A stretch of DNA of 64,000 bases from Azadirachta indica (lineage: Eukaryota; Streptophyta; Magnoliopsida; Sapindales; Meliaceae). This document shows, one piece after another, positions 34,074 to 46,236 of the stretch; positions within the stretch are counted from its first letter, which is position 1; the number at the start of each line of letters is the position of its first letter. The notes below the pieces were generated by a model that was not told where the DNA came from, ran no database searches, and saw nothing but the letters and a program-made list of their open reading frames with translations. The translations under genes were made by a program, and so were the position numbers. The stretch is from positions 19,283,475 to 19,347,474 of the forward strand of contig CM040441.1 in the NCBI GenBank assembly GCA_022749755.1, in the 5' to 3' direction.

Positions 34074-35640
34074 TTGATTAACTTGTGAATAGCTAGGCTT
34101 GTGATTCTTTGAGTGCTCAATGACATTACAAACGAAACAACTTTCTAAGATAAGAAAACCAAGGTGAATAACTTTCAAGGAAAAATGCAAAAAGTAAAAC
34201 ATGTTACATGTTCTATTATTCTTTTCCATAAATTAGATAAAACATTAAAAAAAAGAAAAAGAAAAAGAAACGTAACATGGTTTATACCTTATACTCTCTT
34301 TTTATAGAACAAAAACAAAAAATTAACTTAAAAATAAAAATAATGTTATAAATATCAACTCTTTTTATACAAATTGCTATAAAAAATTCTATTTCTTATA
34401 ATTATTTTTCTTTCTCTTATAAATAATTTATACATTTAGCAGTATTGTAAAATAACCAACTGCTGTGGTTGGTACCCTCACCCTCTAATCATTTAATTCC
34501 TTCTAATTATTAAGGCTAATTTTCTTCTCAAAAAATAAGTAGAAACAAATTTCATCTAGATTAAATGTATATTTTTATCGATACTAAATTAGATTTGATT
34601 AAGAAATTGGGTTGATTAAGATATTAGGAGGTTGAAATAGTATTTTTTTTTTCTCTGAGCCCCAAACATGATTGAAATATAAATATAACTGAAATATGAA
34701 TCTAAATCTGATATTTATTTTTTATTTTAAAACATTTGAAAATAAGTATTAAGTTGTTTGTTTTAACAAAATAAAAAGTTTGGAAATTAATATTTTAACA
34801 TATATACCCTTTTAAATAATATGCTTATATTTATAATGATTTTGATTATATTAGCAGAATAATAGATAAAAAAATTAATAAATGATATTAGTATGTACAT
34901 TATTATTTGTTTGACATATGTTTTTTTTTTTAAAAAAATAATTTTTAATTCATAATATAAAGATCAATAAAAATTAAATAAAATAATAAGTTCTATTATA
35001 ATATAGTTATAATTATGTAAATATATAAATTTGTTGTAATAATTAAAGTATAAAATAAGTAAGACTTAGATTACAAGTAGAGATGACCCATAATAGAGAA
35101 TAGATATATAAAAAATAGTTAACTAAGGTTTTAATTTTGTTAGTAAATAAATCGATAAAATGGGGTTATTTTGGAAAATAAAATATCAAATTATTCAAAC
35201 ATTTGTTCATTCAAATTTAATTCAAAATTTTTAATTTAATTATATTCAGATGTTTTTAATAAATATTCAGACATAAGTTAAAAATAAACGATTATTAAAT
35301 ATTTGAGTAATTATATTCATATTTTAACCAGAAAAACAAATAACTCCTAATTCTCCTCCCAAAAAATAAGTGGATGTGAATTTCACACTTATTGAGTCAA
35401 TGATTTGATTTACATTGAGCTACGTTAGTATTATATATTCAATTTCTTTATACCTATCATTTTCAAAAATAAAAAATTCTATGTAAAAGGTAAATCAAAC
35501 AAGCACTAAGTTTTTTTTATGGTGCTATTACTGTAGAATTATTACATGGCACAAATGATTTATTCTCATTAATTACATTATTGCTTATGTTTTAGTTAAA
35601 TCAATACTTTGATATCACATCACCAAATTATAAATAATAA
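32668..35640. repeat. Tandem duplication unit B with two insertions
   Basis: Same order of landmarks as unit A, but about 810 bases are inserted at 33632-34440 and about 710 at 34635-35345. Without these the unit is close to the length of A. The first insertion contains the (AT)21 tract. No target duplications were resolved for the insertions. Confidence 0.65.
34027..34068. repeat. (AT)21 microsatellite
   Basis: Forty-two bases of perfect alternating AT. It also produces a spurious isoleucine/tyrosine run in a reverse-strand frame. Confidence 0.95.
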
Positions 35641-36261
35641 TTTTTACATATATTATGTGGTTACCCAATATAAATTAAAATAATAATTTGAAAATTCTAA
35701 CACAAAATTTAAGATTCTAGAATAAAGTAAAAAATTAATATCATGGGTACTTTCGTCAAAATTAATTTTAAAATATTTATCAATCACCTCTTTTTAATTG
35801 CTTTTTTTTTTTAACAAAAATTTGTTTTAAATTGAAATAAATGAATTTTAATTTCATTTTTTCCAACAAAAATAAATAATTAAAATAAAAGCACAACAGA
35901 AAAAATACAAAGCTATTCATTTCATAACACCTAGATAAAGATCATGATAGATGAATAAAAATATCAAGCCAATTAACTCAGCATAATCTACTTGATTTAA
36001 GACACCAACTCCTAAGTCAAGAACAATTCATCTTTTATTTTTTTAACATTTATTATTTAAATATTGGTATTTGAATAATTTATTTTTTAAAATAATTATA
36101 GAAAAATAGACTATCACTATTTACATAAGACATTTCTTTAATACTTTTTGTTGGACTGTAACTCCCAATTAGGGACAGATGAGAATGAGTTCCCAACATC
36201 TCTACAAACTCATCTTCAAGCTTTTGCATTTAGTTGGAATTAACAAATAGAATAAGCCTAG
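35641..36261. other. AT-rich intergenic
   Basis: No gene or repeat recognised; ends with 'tgttggactgtaactcc' (36148), which borders the dispersed repeat. Confidence 0.4.
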
Positions 36262-37925
36262 CCCAACCCCTGTTGCACCCTAATTCTCGACTTCATACCA
36301 AATTTGATTTTAGTTGCGCGTTAGACCCATTGTCTCAAAGTTCTATAGAACTGATATCCTTAAGCTCATATTGTAAAGGTTAGGTCCATATTTTAAAAGA
36401 ACCTTAATTCCTGACTTATACCAGACCTGATTTTAGTTGCATGTTAAACCTATTGTCTCAAGGTCCCATGGAACTCGTATCCTTAGAGCCATATTGTAAA
36501 ACCCATGTCCATAATCTAAAAGAAGACCAAACAGTTAAGGAATGAAACATCCATACTTTAAAATGGACTAATATTTACATATATCCTTATACTATTTTGT
36601 GTATCATTGAATTTAGATACCTCTAATTATTAAAATTGAATATAACATATACATTAATTATAATACATTAATTATTTGTTAATTACATATATCATATTCA
36701 ATCTTAACTGTCGGAAGTACTTAAATCCAATAGTCAATAATTGGTGTAAAAAATATCTAAAAAATGAGACTTTGTTACTTTTTTTTTTAATATTTTCTTT
36801 TGTGTATCACTCTTGAACTAAATTTTACAAAAGAAATTATCCTTTTATTTTTACAACAAATCTTGCAAATTTTTTTCTACATTTTTAAAATTAAAATTCA
36901 CAAAAAATTAATAAAACACACAACTTAAAAATTTATAAAAATATTTAATAAATTACAAATAACCGTGGTTATCATTGTCTTATAATATATAAATGACATT
37001 ACAAACATTCCATTCGTATCTTGTAATGTAAGTAATTGGGTTTATATTTATGAATATAATAGAAGGGTTTTATATTAAATTCATATATTCTCAAGGATAA
37101 TTTTTTGTAAAATACATGGATTAAAGATTGTCATGCAATATAGCCCTCCATTTTCAAGGCATATGCGACGCTTGAAAATTCGTAGAAGCATTTAGCATTC
37201 AACAGAAAAAAATAAAATATAATAAAATCAAGGGTAAAAAATTGAGCACATCGAAGATCATTGTAGCAATCAAGACCTCAAGAAGCACGTGAAGCAAAGG
37301 AGAAGACTCGACCAATATACTTGTAATACATTATTGTTATGGGTCCTACATGAGTCTTGAGAAAAGAGAAGACAAAGAGTTTGAGTGGTAGAATTTTTCA
37401 AATAAAATTTTTTAAAGTAAATCTTTTATTCATAAAATTTTTTTTAAGTAGAGATATTAATAAAAATGTATTAATCGTTTGATAGTCACAAATAATTTTT
37501 AAGAAAATTTAAATAATTACTTTAATAGAAAAATATTTAATGTTATATTTTAAATAAATAACGTAAATTTTTTAAAATAAAATAAGAGTGTTTTAAATAA
37601 TTTCGTGAAAAAATTAAAAAAATTTTATTACTAAAACCTTAAATTTTAAATTTTTTCTTATAAAAGAAAATTAATTTTTATAATTTTTAAAAATATTTTT
37701 TCAATGTTAGTTTAACGAGATCCAAAAGTTTATAAAAAAACTTTTATCATTAAAAAAAAATTTACCTTATAAAAAAAAACTAAATTAAATAGGCACAACC
37801 ATTATTATTATACAAAAACAGATTCAGGACAATAGTACAAAGGATTAGACTATCTATTAAGTCTATTTAAGTCTACTGAAGTCTACCTTACGCAAGACTA
37901 ATGAGATCGTTATATAGACTTCGAA
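36262..37925. repeat. Dispersed repeat, copy 2
   Basis: Partner of 1-1520, same orientation. Includes the 123-base internal tandem duplication and a MITE at 36565-36775. An extra AT-rich block of about 420 bases (37380-37800) is absent from copy 1. Ends about 500 bases upstream of the intact lyase gene, so it may contribute to its distal promoter. Confidence 0.75.
36565..36775. mobile_element. Foldback MITE, copy 4
   Basis: Orthologous in position to the MITE at 570-825 within the dispersed repeat. Both arms are visible ('ttacatatatccttatac' and 'gtgtaaaaaatatct' arms). It predates the repeat duplication. Confidence 0.55.
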
Positions 37926-38427
37926 GAAATTCCAAAACAATTGCCATAATGATAATTACATCTTTGCCATTACACCATTACAAGATACTTTCTCATCTTT
38001 GAGGAATTTTCGTTTTAGCTTACACACTGATAATTATATATTATTTACAACATATTATATCTGTCGCCTAGCGAATATATTCATATTACTTTATTGTAAT
38101 GAGTGTCCCGTGTCCTAGTAATTTTAAAAATATGTTAAAATTTTTAATTTATTAAAATAATATTATTATTTTAAGGGTTTACTAGTACTGATAAAGATGT
38201 TATAGAAATCTTTTTCAGCTACACTTAGCACAGAGTTCGGCCTCCTTCATTCCGATCCATCACCATTTCTGAACTTCAGTTTTGGTGTTTAATCATCTCA
38301 ACGTTCATCATTTCCGAGCGTTAATATTTCAGTTGGAAAATTTAACAGGAACAACAGTCTGTTCACTGCTAGATCAACCACTTCCGTTCCTCCAAAATAT
38401 AACTTTGTAGCTTTGTTTCCAGAGAAA
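37926..38427 (+). promoter_or_regulatory. Promoter/5' UTR region of the PEP-mutase/ICL-type gene
   Basis: AT-rich until about 38210, then abruptly more balanced and CT-rich with no ATG in the gene's frame. From the TAA at 38290 the gene's frame stays open to the ATG at 38428, encoding a Ser/Arg-rich stretch (RSSFPSVNISVGKFNRN) that looks like a chloroplast transit peptide but has no start codon. No clear TATA box assigned. Confidence 0.5.
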
Positions 38428-41400
38428 ATGTCTCAGGCTAGAGCTCTTAGACAGATTCTTGAATTGCCGGGGGTTCATCAGGGCCCTGCTTGTTTCGATG
38501 CTCTGAGTGCGAAGCTTGTGGAGAAGGCTGGTTTTAGTTACTGCTTCACTAGTGGTATGAGCTTCTTTTCTCCTTTTATTTATCTTTTTTGTTCTTATTA
38601 GTTGATTTCATCATCTGGGTGTGGCTGTATTTGAAATTTGATTGATTGATTGATTGAAATCAGATATTGAGTGTGAAATTATTTATTTATTTATTTTACA
38701 CGGGGAGAATGATTTTTTTTTGTGGTCGCTTTAAAATTATGTATCCAGTAAGTGTTTTGAGTGGTCTTGATCATCTGTTCTAAAGTATGCCTACATTTCT
38801 TGCTGAGAATAGCAAATAGGCTTTCTTTCTTTTTTGATTGATAAAATCAATGTCTGATTTATTTGGTGATGGCCTGTAAATGTCATAAGATTATGAATTT
38901 AATTATTTGATTAAATAAAACTACTATTTTTTGTCATCTGGGTTTAATATAATGGGCAGTCAAGTTTGCTAATATTTACATTACTTCCATTAGGCTTTTC
39001 GATATCAGCCGCCAGGCTGGGGCTGCCAGACACTGGATTTATTTCTTATGGAGAGATGGTGGATCAGGGGCAGCAGATTACCCAAGCTGTGTCGATTCCG
39101 GTCATTGGGGATGGTGATAACGGATATGGGAATGCAGTGAATGTGAAGAGAACTGTAAAGGGATTTATTAAGGCAGGCTTTGCAGGGATCCTTCTTGAAG
39201 ATCAGGTTTCATAATTTTGTGCTGCAATAATCTGCTTGTGCTATTTTGTGTAAACTATTGTTGTTTCGTACATTATACAATATTTTTTCAGCTCAGCAAC
39301 TTGTGCCATGACTATGCCACTATCAATTTTACCCTGTCTAAGCCCTTGATCCTTATGAAATTGTCTTTTCAAGGTATCTCCAAAAGCTTGTGGTCATACA
39401 CGTGGCCGGAAAGTGGTGTCGAGAGAGGAAGCAGTGATGAAAATAAAAGCAGCTATTGATGCTAGGAATGAAAGTGGCTCTGACATTGTTATTGTGGCAC
39501 GAACTGATTCTCGTCAAGCAGTGTCTTTGGAGGAATCACTCTGGAGGTCAAGGGCTTTTGCTGATGCTGGAGCTGATGTTCTTTTTATTGATGCACTAGC
39601 CTCAAGAGAAGAGATGAAGGCTTTCTGTGAAATCTCTCCACTAGTTCCAAAATTGGTATGTTTTATTCCCCTTATAAGATATTTAATTATTTGAAACCTA
39701 CTAATGTGTAAATGATATACTTAAATTTTATGCTTATTTACCATACCTTTACAAAAATTGGTTTTTGATTATGTAATATAATCTAAGCCTTCAGCTAAGT
39801 TTTACAACAAGTATAGTCTGAGATTTAGAAAATTGTTGTACAGTTGTTAGAAATCTTCCTTGACCAAGTTGGTGAAAGGCAATGCTTGTTTTCAAACTTT
39901 ATGTCTTTGCCCATGGGTGTGAATAAGGTTTATTGTTTACTTTTACCTGTTCCTGGCGAGGCATCTCATTGTATCTATTGAATTTTCTAATTTTGATGTT
40001 GTTGATACAAAATTGGTTTTCAAATGTAGTATAATTTGTGATAGACAGTTGTAAATTACAGTCCCGAATTTGTAGCTGGGGCACAACCGGAATTCAATAA
40101 CATAGACGGCTGAGGGTTTTGAGTGTGTTGAATTGACCATATCTGGTGAAGTCCAACTGATGTTTGCTTTCAAATGTTTAGTTGTGAAGTTTCTCTTAAT
40201 ACAGCTTGTGGCACACTCAGAATCTGTCGTTTTTTTTCCCTATTTTATTGAATGCCTTGTCTTGGTATGGCTTGTAGTGAAAAATTCGAACGTAATCCAC
40301 CTAAGGACAGAATACTTCTGCATGTTGGTTTAGGAATGCTTTATTGAGCTTTCATTAAATTGTGAGCCCAAAAAATGTTTTACTTTCTATATTCATAGGA
40401 TCTCACTATCTTAATTACATTGGCATGTTTGGGATTAGGTGTCGTTCCTTTAGTCCACAAATTTTGTGGAATAATATTACTAGATATTAAGTGAGTAAGA
40501 GGGTGAGCTGTAAAGGTTTAGGCATCAAGTAAAAGTGAGTGTTTACCAAATGCTATGGCTGCTATATTCTCCAAGTTACATAGAAGCATAGTCACACACT
40601 TACGCCATGTGCTTTGCATTGTAAATGCACAACTATACAGACACCAAGTTGTTTCCTTGTGTTTCAATTTTTGCAAGCCGCCTGGTCTGACACCCTTTAT
40701 CCACGTCAAAACACGACAGCTGTCTTTGCGTCTATAGATTATAGGCATATATCCAACGGTAAGAATTTCAGTTAAAGATAAAATGACTTATGCTGCATCT
40801 GCATCTGTTGGAACAATTGATGTGTTTCATGTTGTAATCTTTCTTAATTTAACAGTATTTCTTAATGAGAACCTTGATTTTGAATTTTTCAAGGCTTAAA
40901 TGCTATTATTTTGCTGTCAAGAAAGTGTAAATGAAGTTTCTTATCTTGAATGAATACGGTGATAGATGACCACCAATATGATCTCCTATGTTCCCAATTT
41001 ATGCTCTTTTGTTCTATTTCTCCAATTAACACCTGCATTCTTTCTCATTCATTTAATGCTTTTCAGTTTTATCTGTTTAATTTGAATTCTAATATTTGTA
41101 TTCTTGCATGTGTGAGAAATTTGTGATGAAGTAAAAATTATCAGTTTAAAATTTCAATATCTTTGTCTAATAGATCTCTTTCTTGCATAGGCCAATATGC
41201 TTGAAGGTGGGGGAAAAACGCCAATACTTAATCCAGTTGAACTTCAGGAGGTCGGATATAAGCTTGTGGTATACCCCCTTTCCTTGGTAGGAGTATCCAT
41301 TCGAGCAATGCAGGTTAGATTTCTGCTCTGTTTTCTACTGTGCGTATATTTCTTATCAAATGTCATGGATGGATGGATCATGTGTGACTGCAAAAGGGAA

Positions 41401-42883
41401 AAGATACATGGTGATGGAATCTATCACTCCATAAAGTTAAAACAATAACTCTTATGCTTTCAGAAGTAGAGACTCTACTTTTTCAATGTGATTAATATGC
41501 TCTGAAAATGTTAGTTACAAATTTTATTTAATTAATTAATCTTTTATCCCAAAGGATAGTCCAGTTGGTTATGCCTCTTATATTGAAACCAGATTTAGGG
41601 ATTGAATTGCCCTCATACCATGAGGTCTGTGAGGTAACTTAAAACAAAGAAAACAAGGAAGCATAGCTCCACACATCATCTTTTTTGTAGACAGACTGAT
41701 TGACACTATAAGCGCCTTTGTCAAATTAGTAAACGATCAAACCCGCTAGGTTGTGCGGTAGCTAGCGCTTGACTAATACGATGGAAAGCGAGGTATAATA
41801 GAAGGTGAGGCTCTTCTTATCTTTCGGTTGGTCAGGTTGATCGACCAATCAGATCACAATCACCATCACATTAAAAAAAGGGGGGTGGGCGTGGGTGGTG
41901 TGGTGGGGCGGTGGCGGACGGTGTGGGGAGGGGGAAATTTGTCTCTCACTTTCAAATAATTTCTATTTTAGAAATTATCTTTTCCTCTTCTGTTCTTTTG
42001 TTGTATGATAGAAGTTATTTTGTTTTCTTTTATAATGCTGATAATTATTTTTTAAATCTTCTCCTTTAGAGGAATTTCTGTTGATGTACTTGAGTTGATA
42101 AGTTGATGAGTTGAAGGGTGATGCCCGAAACTTGAGAGTTTGGATTTTCTACCTATCATTCCCTACTGAATCTGGCATGCACCATTAGGATGTCACTTGA
42201 TTGTTATTTTGATGTTTTATCATTGCTATTTGCAAATGAAATTCACAAGGCATTTAGTTTGGTGGCTAGCCAGATTGGTTAAGGCCAATATTAAATATCT
42301 TTAATGTCAGATAGGAATTATGTAATTGATATCTGAGTTTTACTTTCGATAACAATAGCAAAGTCGGGATAAAATGTTTTTCTCTTACTGATGTGTCAGA
42401 TAATGTGGAACTATTAGGGACTGTCATGTATTAAGTAACAATTCACCATATCCTTGTGTATGCTGATTTTGTATAAGTGCCACTATCAAATCGGTTAAAA
42501 TACAAATCCCAATTTTGTATTGGCAGCAGTATTGCATTATATTTTTAAGCTTAGCAATTTTAAGATGATGTATTCTTTCATTAAAATCTGCTGCTTTGTG
42601 AAATTTCAGTAGTGTAATTTGAAATATTGCTACACAGAATGACCCATTATTCTTTTGTGGTAAGTTTTTTAGTACTATTCTGGACTGTAAGTTCACTTCT
42701 ATTACTCATTTGCAGGATGCACTGACGGCCATTAAAGGAGGCCGTATTCCTCCTCCTGGAAGTATGCCAACGTTTGAAGAAATCAAGGAAATCGTAGGTT
42801 TCAATGCTTATTACGAAGAAGAGGAGCGTTATGCCACTCGTCAGTTGTCTTCAGAGGAAGCTGGTGAGCTTTTTGGTCTCTAA
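38428..42883 (+). CDS. ICL/PEP-mutase superfamily lyase, petal-death-protein-like (annotated in plants as carboxyvinyl-carboxyphosphonate phosphorylmutase)
   Basis: Five exons, all with GT-AG introns and matching frame: 38428-38554, 38994-39205, 39374-39655, 41191-41313 and 42716-42883; 303 residues. Exon 1 gives LPGVHQGPACFDALSAKLVE. Exon 2 gives LPDTGFISYGEM and the metal-binding DGDNGYG. The exon 2/3 join forms EDQVSPKACGHTRGRK, with the KxCGH cysteine of lyases such as petal death protein and isocitrate lyase. Exon 3 also has VARTDSR and ADVLFIDA. Exon 4 has ANMLEGGGKTP and YPLSLVG. In true PEP mutases the KxCGH loop differs, so I expect C-C bond cleavage of a 2-alkylmalate or oxaloacetate rather than phosphonate chemistry. 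The start is the first in-frame ATG; relatives often have a plastid transit peptide before this point. An in-frame 'gctggtgagc' near 42860 could be a cryptic donor, but the frame ends normally at TAA. Confidence 0.93.
41551..41660 (+). mobile_element. Possible tRNA-derived SINE in intron 4
   Basis: 'tagtccagttgg' (41557-41568) fits a pol III A box; 'agggattgaattgccc' about 30 bases later is a poor B box. No clear tail or target duplication. Confidence 0.35.
41880..41935 (+). other. G-quadruplex-prone tract in intron 4
   Basis: Fifty-five bases, mostly G with at least five runs of three or more G on the transcribed-sense strand, in an otherwise AT-rich intron. Capable of a G4 in the pre-mRNA. 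Confidence 0.8.
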
Positions 42884-43704
42884 TACCTAATAAAGTTTTT
42901 TTCCCCACCAACTCTAGGTGTCGCCAAGATTATCAGATCTCTCTAGACTTGTAATATGGAGCCAAGCTTATAACTTATAGCGGAGTATTGTTTTAGTGAA
43001 CATTCATCAGACAAATAACTTTAGTGAATTTAGAGAATTTGACAACTGCTTCTATGCATAAATCTTCTAGCAGTCATTGCAAGCATTAAGAGTAAAACCT
43101 ACCTTCACAATATATGTAAAGCATAAATAAGAACCATTTATATAAACGTAGACTAATTAAGAACCATATATAAGAATAAGAATATACTGGAAATCGAGGA
43201 ATTTTATTCAAACGGTGACAGAATATTCTGGTAATTCTCAATTTTTTCTGTTGGAATTTTTACTCATTTACCAAATATTGTTTGATTCTGTTTGCTGATC
43301 TAAGTATATCCATGTTTAATCTTATTCCAGATATTTAAATAAAGTGTTACTTGAAAGTCTTCAAGTGGAGAGATCCATCACTCCTTCAGCTTATATACTT
43401 CTTCAACTGGATGTAATATGGGAAATAAGGTTGTGACTCATTGTATTTATAATTGTCTTATGGAGAACTTTGTTATTTCTTGTTTCAACTGGATAAGATA
43501 CACTTATCTTGTTTTACCCTTTTCAATTAATATCTTAAGATGATAATATTAAGACACTGGCGATGGTGATGGGGTTGCCCTTTACCACAATTTAGAGAAT
43601 ATATGTGTGTGTTAATGTGTTATCTAATTTAAATTGGAATTGGAATATATTTGGTAGTGTAAATTGATATTTATGTGATTAGCATTTTATTTTTCAAATT
43701 AACC
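42884..43704. other. 3' UTR and downstream flank
   Basis: No further coding. Contains the lyase gene's presumed 3' UTR; no definite poly(A) signal chosen. Confidence 0.45.
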
Positions 43705-43729
43705 GGTTCTGTACTTGAATATGCTTAAG

Positions 43730-44358
43730 GGTAAAAGTTCTTATACTCTCAAAGATTCAGTTATTATCTTTATTAGTTTCAAAACTATCCTTCAAATGGC
43801 CAATTTATTGAAAAATGACAAGTATACTCCTATATAATAATTATTATTTAAGAAAAATAACAAATAAATCTCTAAAATTTGAAAAAAATATAATATATCT
43901 ATCTAAGATATATTAATGATGAAATAGTATTGTTTTTTTTTTATGGTACATTGACAATATAATTATTACTTTATTGACAATATAAGTACTTATTAATATA
44001 TTATAAATTTATTACTTTTATTATTTTATCATATTTTAAATACATTTACATATATTTTATTTAAATTACAACATAATCATATAAATAAATATTATACATG
44101 TGCTGTAAAGTAAACAAATTTATAAGTTCATATGTTATTTAATTTCCTACAAATAATTATTTAATTAATAATATATTTTACATAAATATATTGTCTTTTC
44201 AAATTTTAGAGATTTATTTGTTATTTTTTTTAAATAACTATTATTATACAGGGGTAGTAATTATTATTTTCTAATAAATTGAAACTTTTAATTGAAAATT
44301 TTTGGACTAACGAAAGTATTATACCAAACTTTTGGAACTAAAATGGATTTTACCTTGC
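43730..44358. mobile_element. Foldback DNA element with long inverted repeats
   Basis: The left 165 bases and the reverse complement of the right 165 bases align well, sharing 'aataacaaataaatctctaa' and a 'ggtaaaa' terminus. Flanked by 'gcttaag' on both sides (43723-43729, 44359-44365). The paralogous site at about 23676-23690 ('gaatatgcttaaaaatac') is empty. No coding. Confidence 0.75.
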
Positions 44359-45557
44359 GCTTAAGAATACATATCATTAATACTATTTAACAGGCGTTAA
44401 AATTTGTTAATTAAGAACAAACTTATAGTTAAAAATTATATTTATTTTTGATATTTGTTAATTGTAAAAAAAGTGACAAAATCTTTCACAATCATTAAAG
44501 ATAATATGTATTAAATTAAGCTATTAAATTAAGCATCACAGTTCATTCAAATTATAATATGAGATAAATTCATTCTTATTTTTTTATTTGTTTACCATGC
44601 TTGCACAATTAAATTTGATCAGTTTTATATAACATTTTTAATGACAACAAAATTTGAACAAAAATTTAATTTATTTCTTTTTATTTGAGTTTGCTTTATT
44701 ACAAGATTTTATTAGTTGAATCAACTGATATTCACCATAATATTTAAATATGATAAAGGAGCAAATATCATACGTTAGAGTTTTCCTACATCCATATTGA
44801 TTAACTAAACTAATATTATGATAAAGGAGCAAATATGAGATATTAGGGTTTTCTTATATCCATATTGTTGATACCAAAATTGTATTATTATGGTTATTTT
44901 TAACTTCATCCTTTAATTTATTGACATATGTCATGTATATTATTAATTTATTAAAAGTCATTGTCCATTCCCAAATAACAATAAAATAACTTTTTTATTT
45001 TTAATTTAAAAAGAGATAACATAATTTTACTCCCTAAACTTTGACAAAATAATAAATAATTACATACTTTGATATATTATAATATTTTAGTTTTTACTAT
45101 TATGTTTATCATCATTTGATAAAATCTTTGAGGGTATGATTCACTTTTTCTCCTCAGCATTAAAAAATCTTAATTTCGCTGCATTTTAAAAAAATTTAAA
45201 GAAAGTATACTTCTCTTGCCATTTCTTGTAGGAAAAATGTATCATGACAGTTTTTAAAATATAATTAGAAGAAAATTTGTGTTTAAAAAAAAGAGAAAGA
45301 AGTGATGGTGTTGGTTATGACAGAGAAGGTGATAGAGAGAGAAAAAAATAAAAAAACAATAGAAAAGATAAAAGATAAAAATAGAGGTGGTGATAGTGGG
45401 GGCATATTTGAATATAGGAAGGGAAGAAACGTGATAATAGAGGTGGTAAATTAGACTTTTTAGATTTATATTTTACATTAAAGATGTCTAATACAACATG
45501 TTAATTTAAATATTATTAGTAATGGTATCACTATTTAATGGACTGATGTAATGATAG

Positions 45558-45963
45558 CAAAGGTGGCAAAACGAGTGGGCTATCTTGAGGATGGCACGAC
45601 ACTATTTATGGGCTAGGCCAAGAAAAAAACTAATGGGTCATGCTGTGAAATGTCATCATATTGTGCTGGATAGAGAAAGAAAGCCTACGGGCTACTGTTT
45701 AGCTCGTCAGTAGTGAAAATTCATTATTATTTACAATACAATTATTTCAATATTTATAAGTACTATTAATAGATATTGTATAACTCATATAGCCTTATGC
45801 GCCTTGCTTGGGCTGCTTTCTAAAAAGCTAAGCTAGCATGGCACACACAGTAATCATACTTAGGTTAAGTTGGGCTTATTTATTTTATTATACGTGCTGT
45901 GTAGGCTCATCCCTAAGAGCCTGTATGGGCTTATTTTTCATAGGCTGTGCCGAGTCACCTCTA
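45558..45963. mobile_element. Non-autonomous hAT-like element, 406 bp
   Basis: Flanked by 8-base repeats 'aatgatag' (45550-45557) and 'aatggtag' (45964-45971), one mismatch. Ends read 'caaaggtggcaaaacg' and, reverse-complemented, 'tagaggtgactcggc', like hAT termini. The other copy of the region has the uninterrupted site near 26590-26600. Confidence 0.75.
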
Positions 45964-46236
45964 AATGGTAGGGATTAAAAATTAGGGGGTAAAGCTAAGA
46001 ATAATCATATTATTTAGATATATAATTAATTAAATTAATTTATAAAATTTGAACTCTAATGAGTTTTATTTTATAAAAAACTCTTATAGACAAAATTTTA
46101 TTATATCTTTATAATAAATGTTGCTGATTATCTAATTACAATTTAGAAGAGAATAAGTTATGATACTATAACATTTTAATCTTTTTCATGTATGCAAAAT
46201 TTGAAAATTATAAAATCAACCTAAATCTATTGTAAC

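Larger units (their letters stand above)
43705..46236. repeat. BAHD upstream region, duplication copy 2 (gene lost)
   Basis: Direct-orientation partner of 23668-27060, followed at its right end not by a BAHD gene but by a gypsy LTR starting at 46237. Contains a foldback element (43730-44358) and a hAT-like element (45558-45963), neither of which is in copy 1. Confidence 0.8.

Noticed and set aside
34005..34229. Reverse frame with a Tyr-Ile run
   Set aside because: Produced by the (AT)21 microsatellite.
39899..40748. Several short frames within intron 3 of the lyase gene
   Set aside because: Intronic, overlapping on both strands, no recognisable domains.
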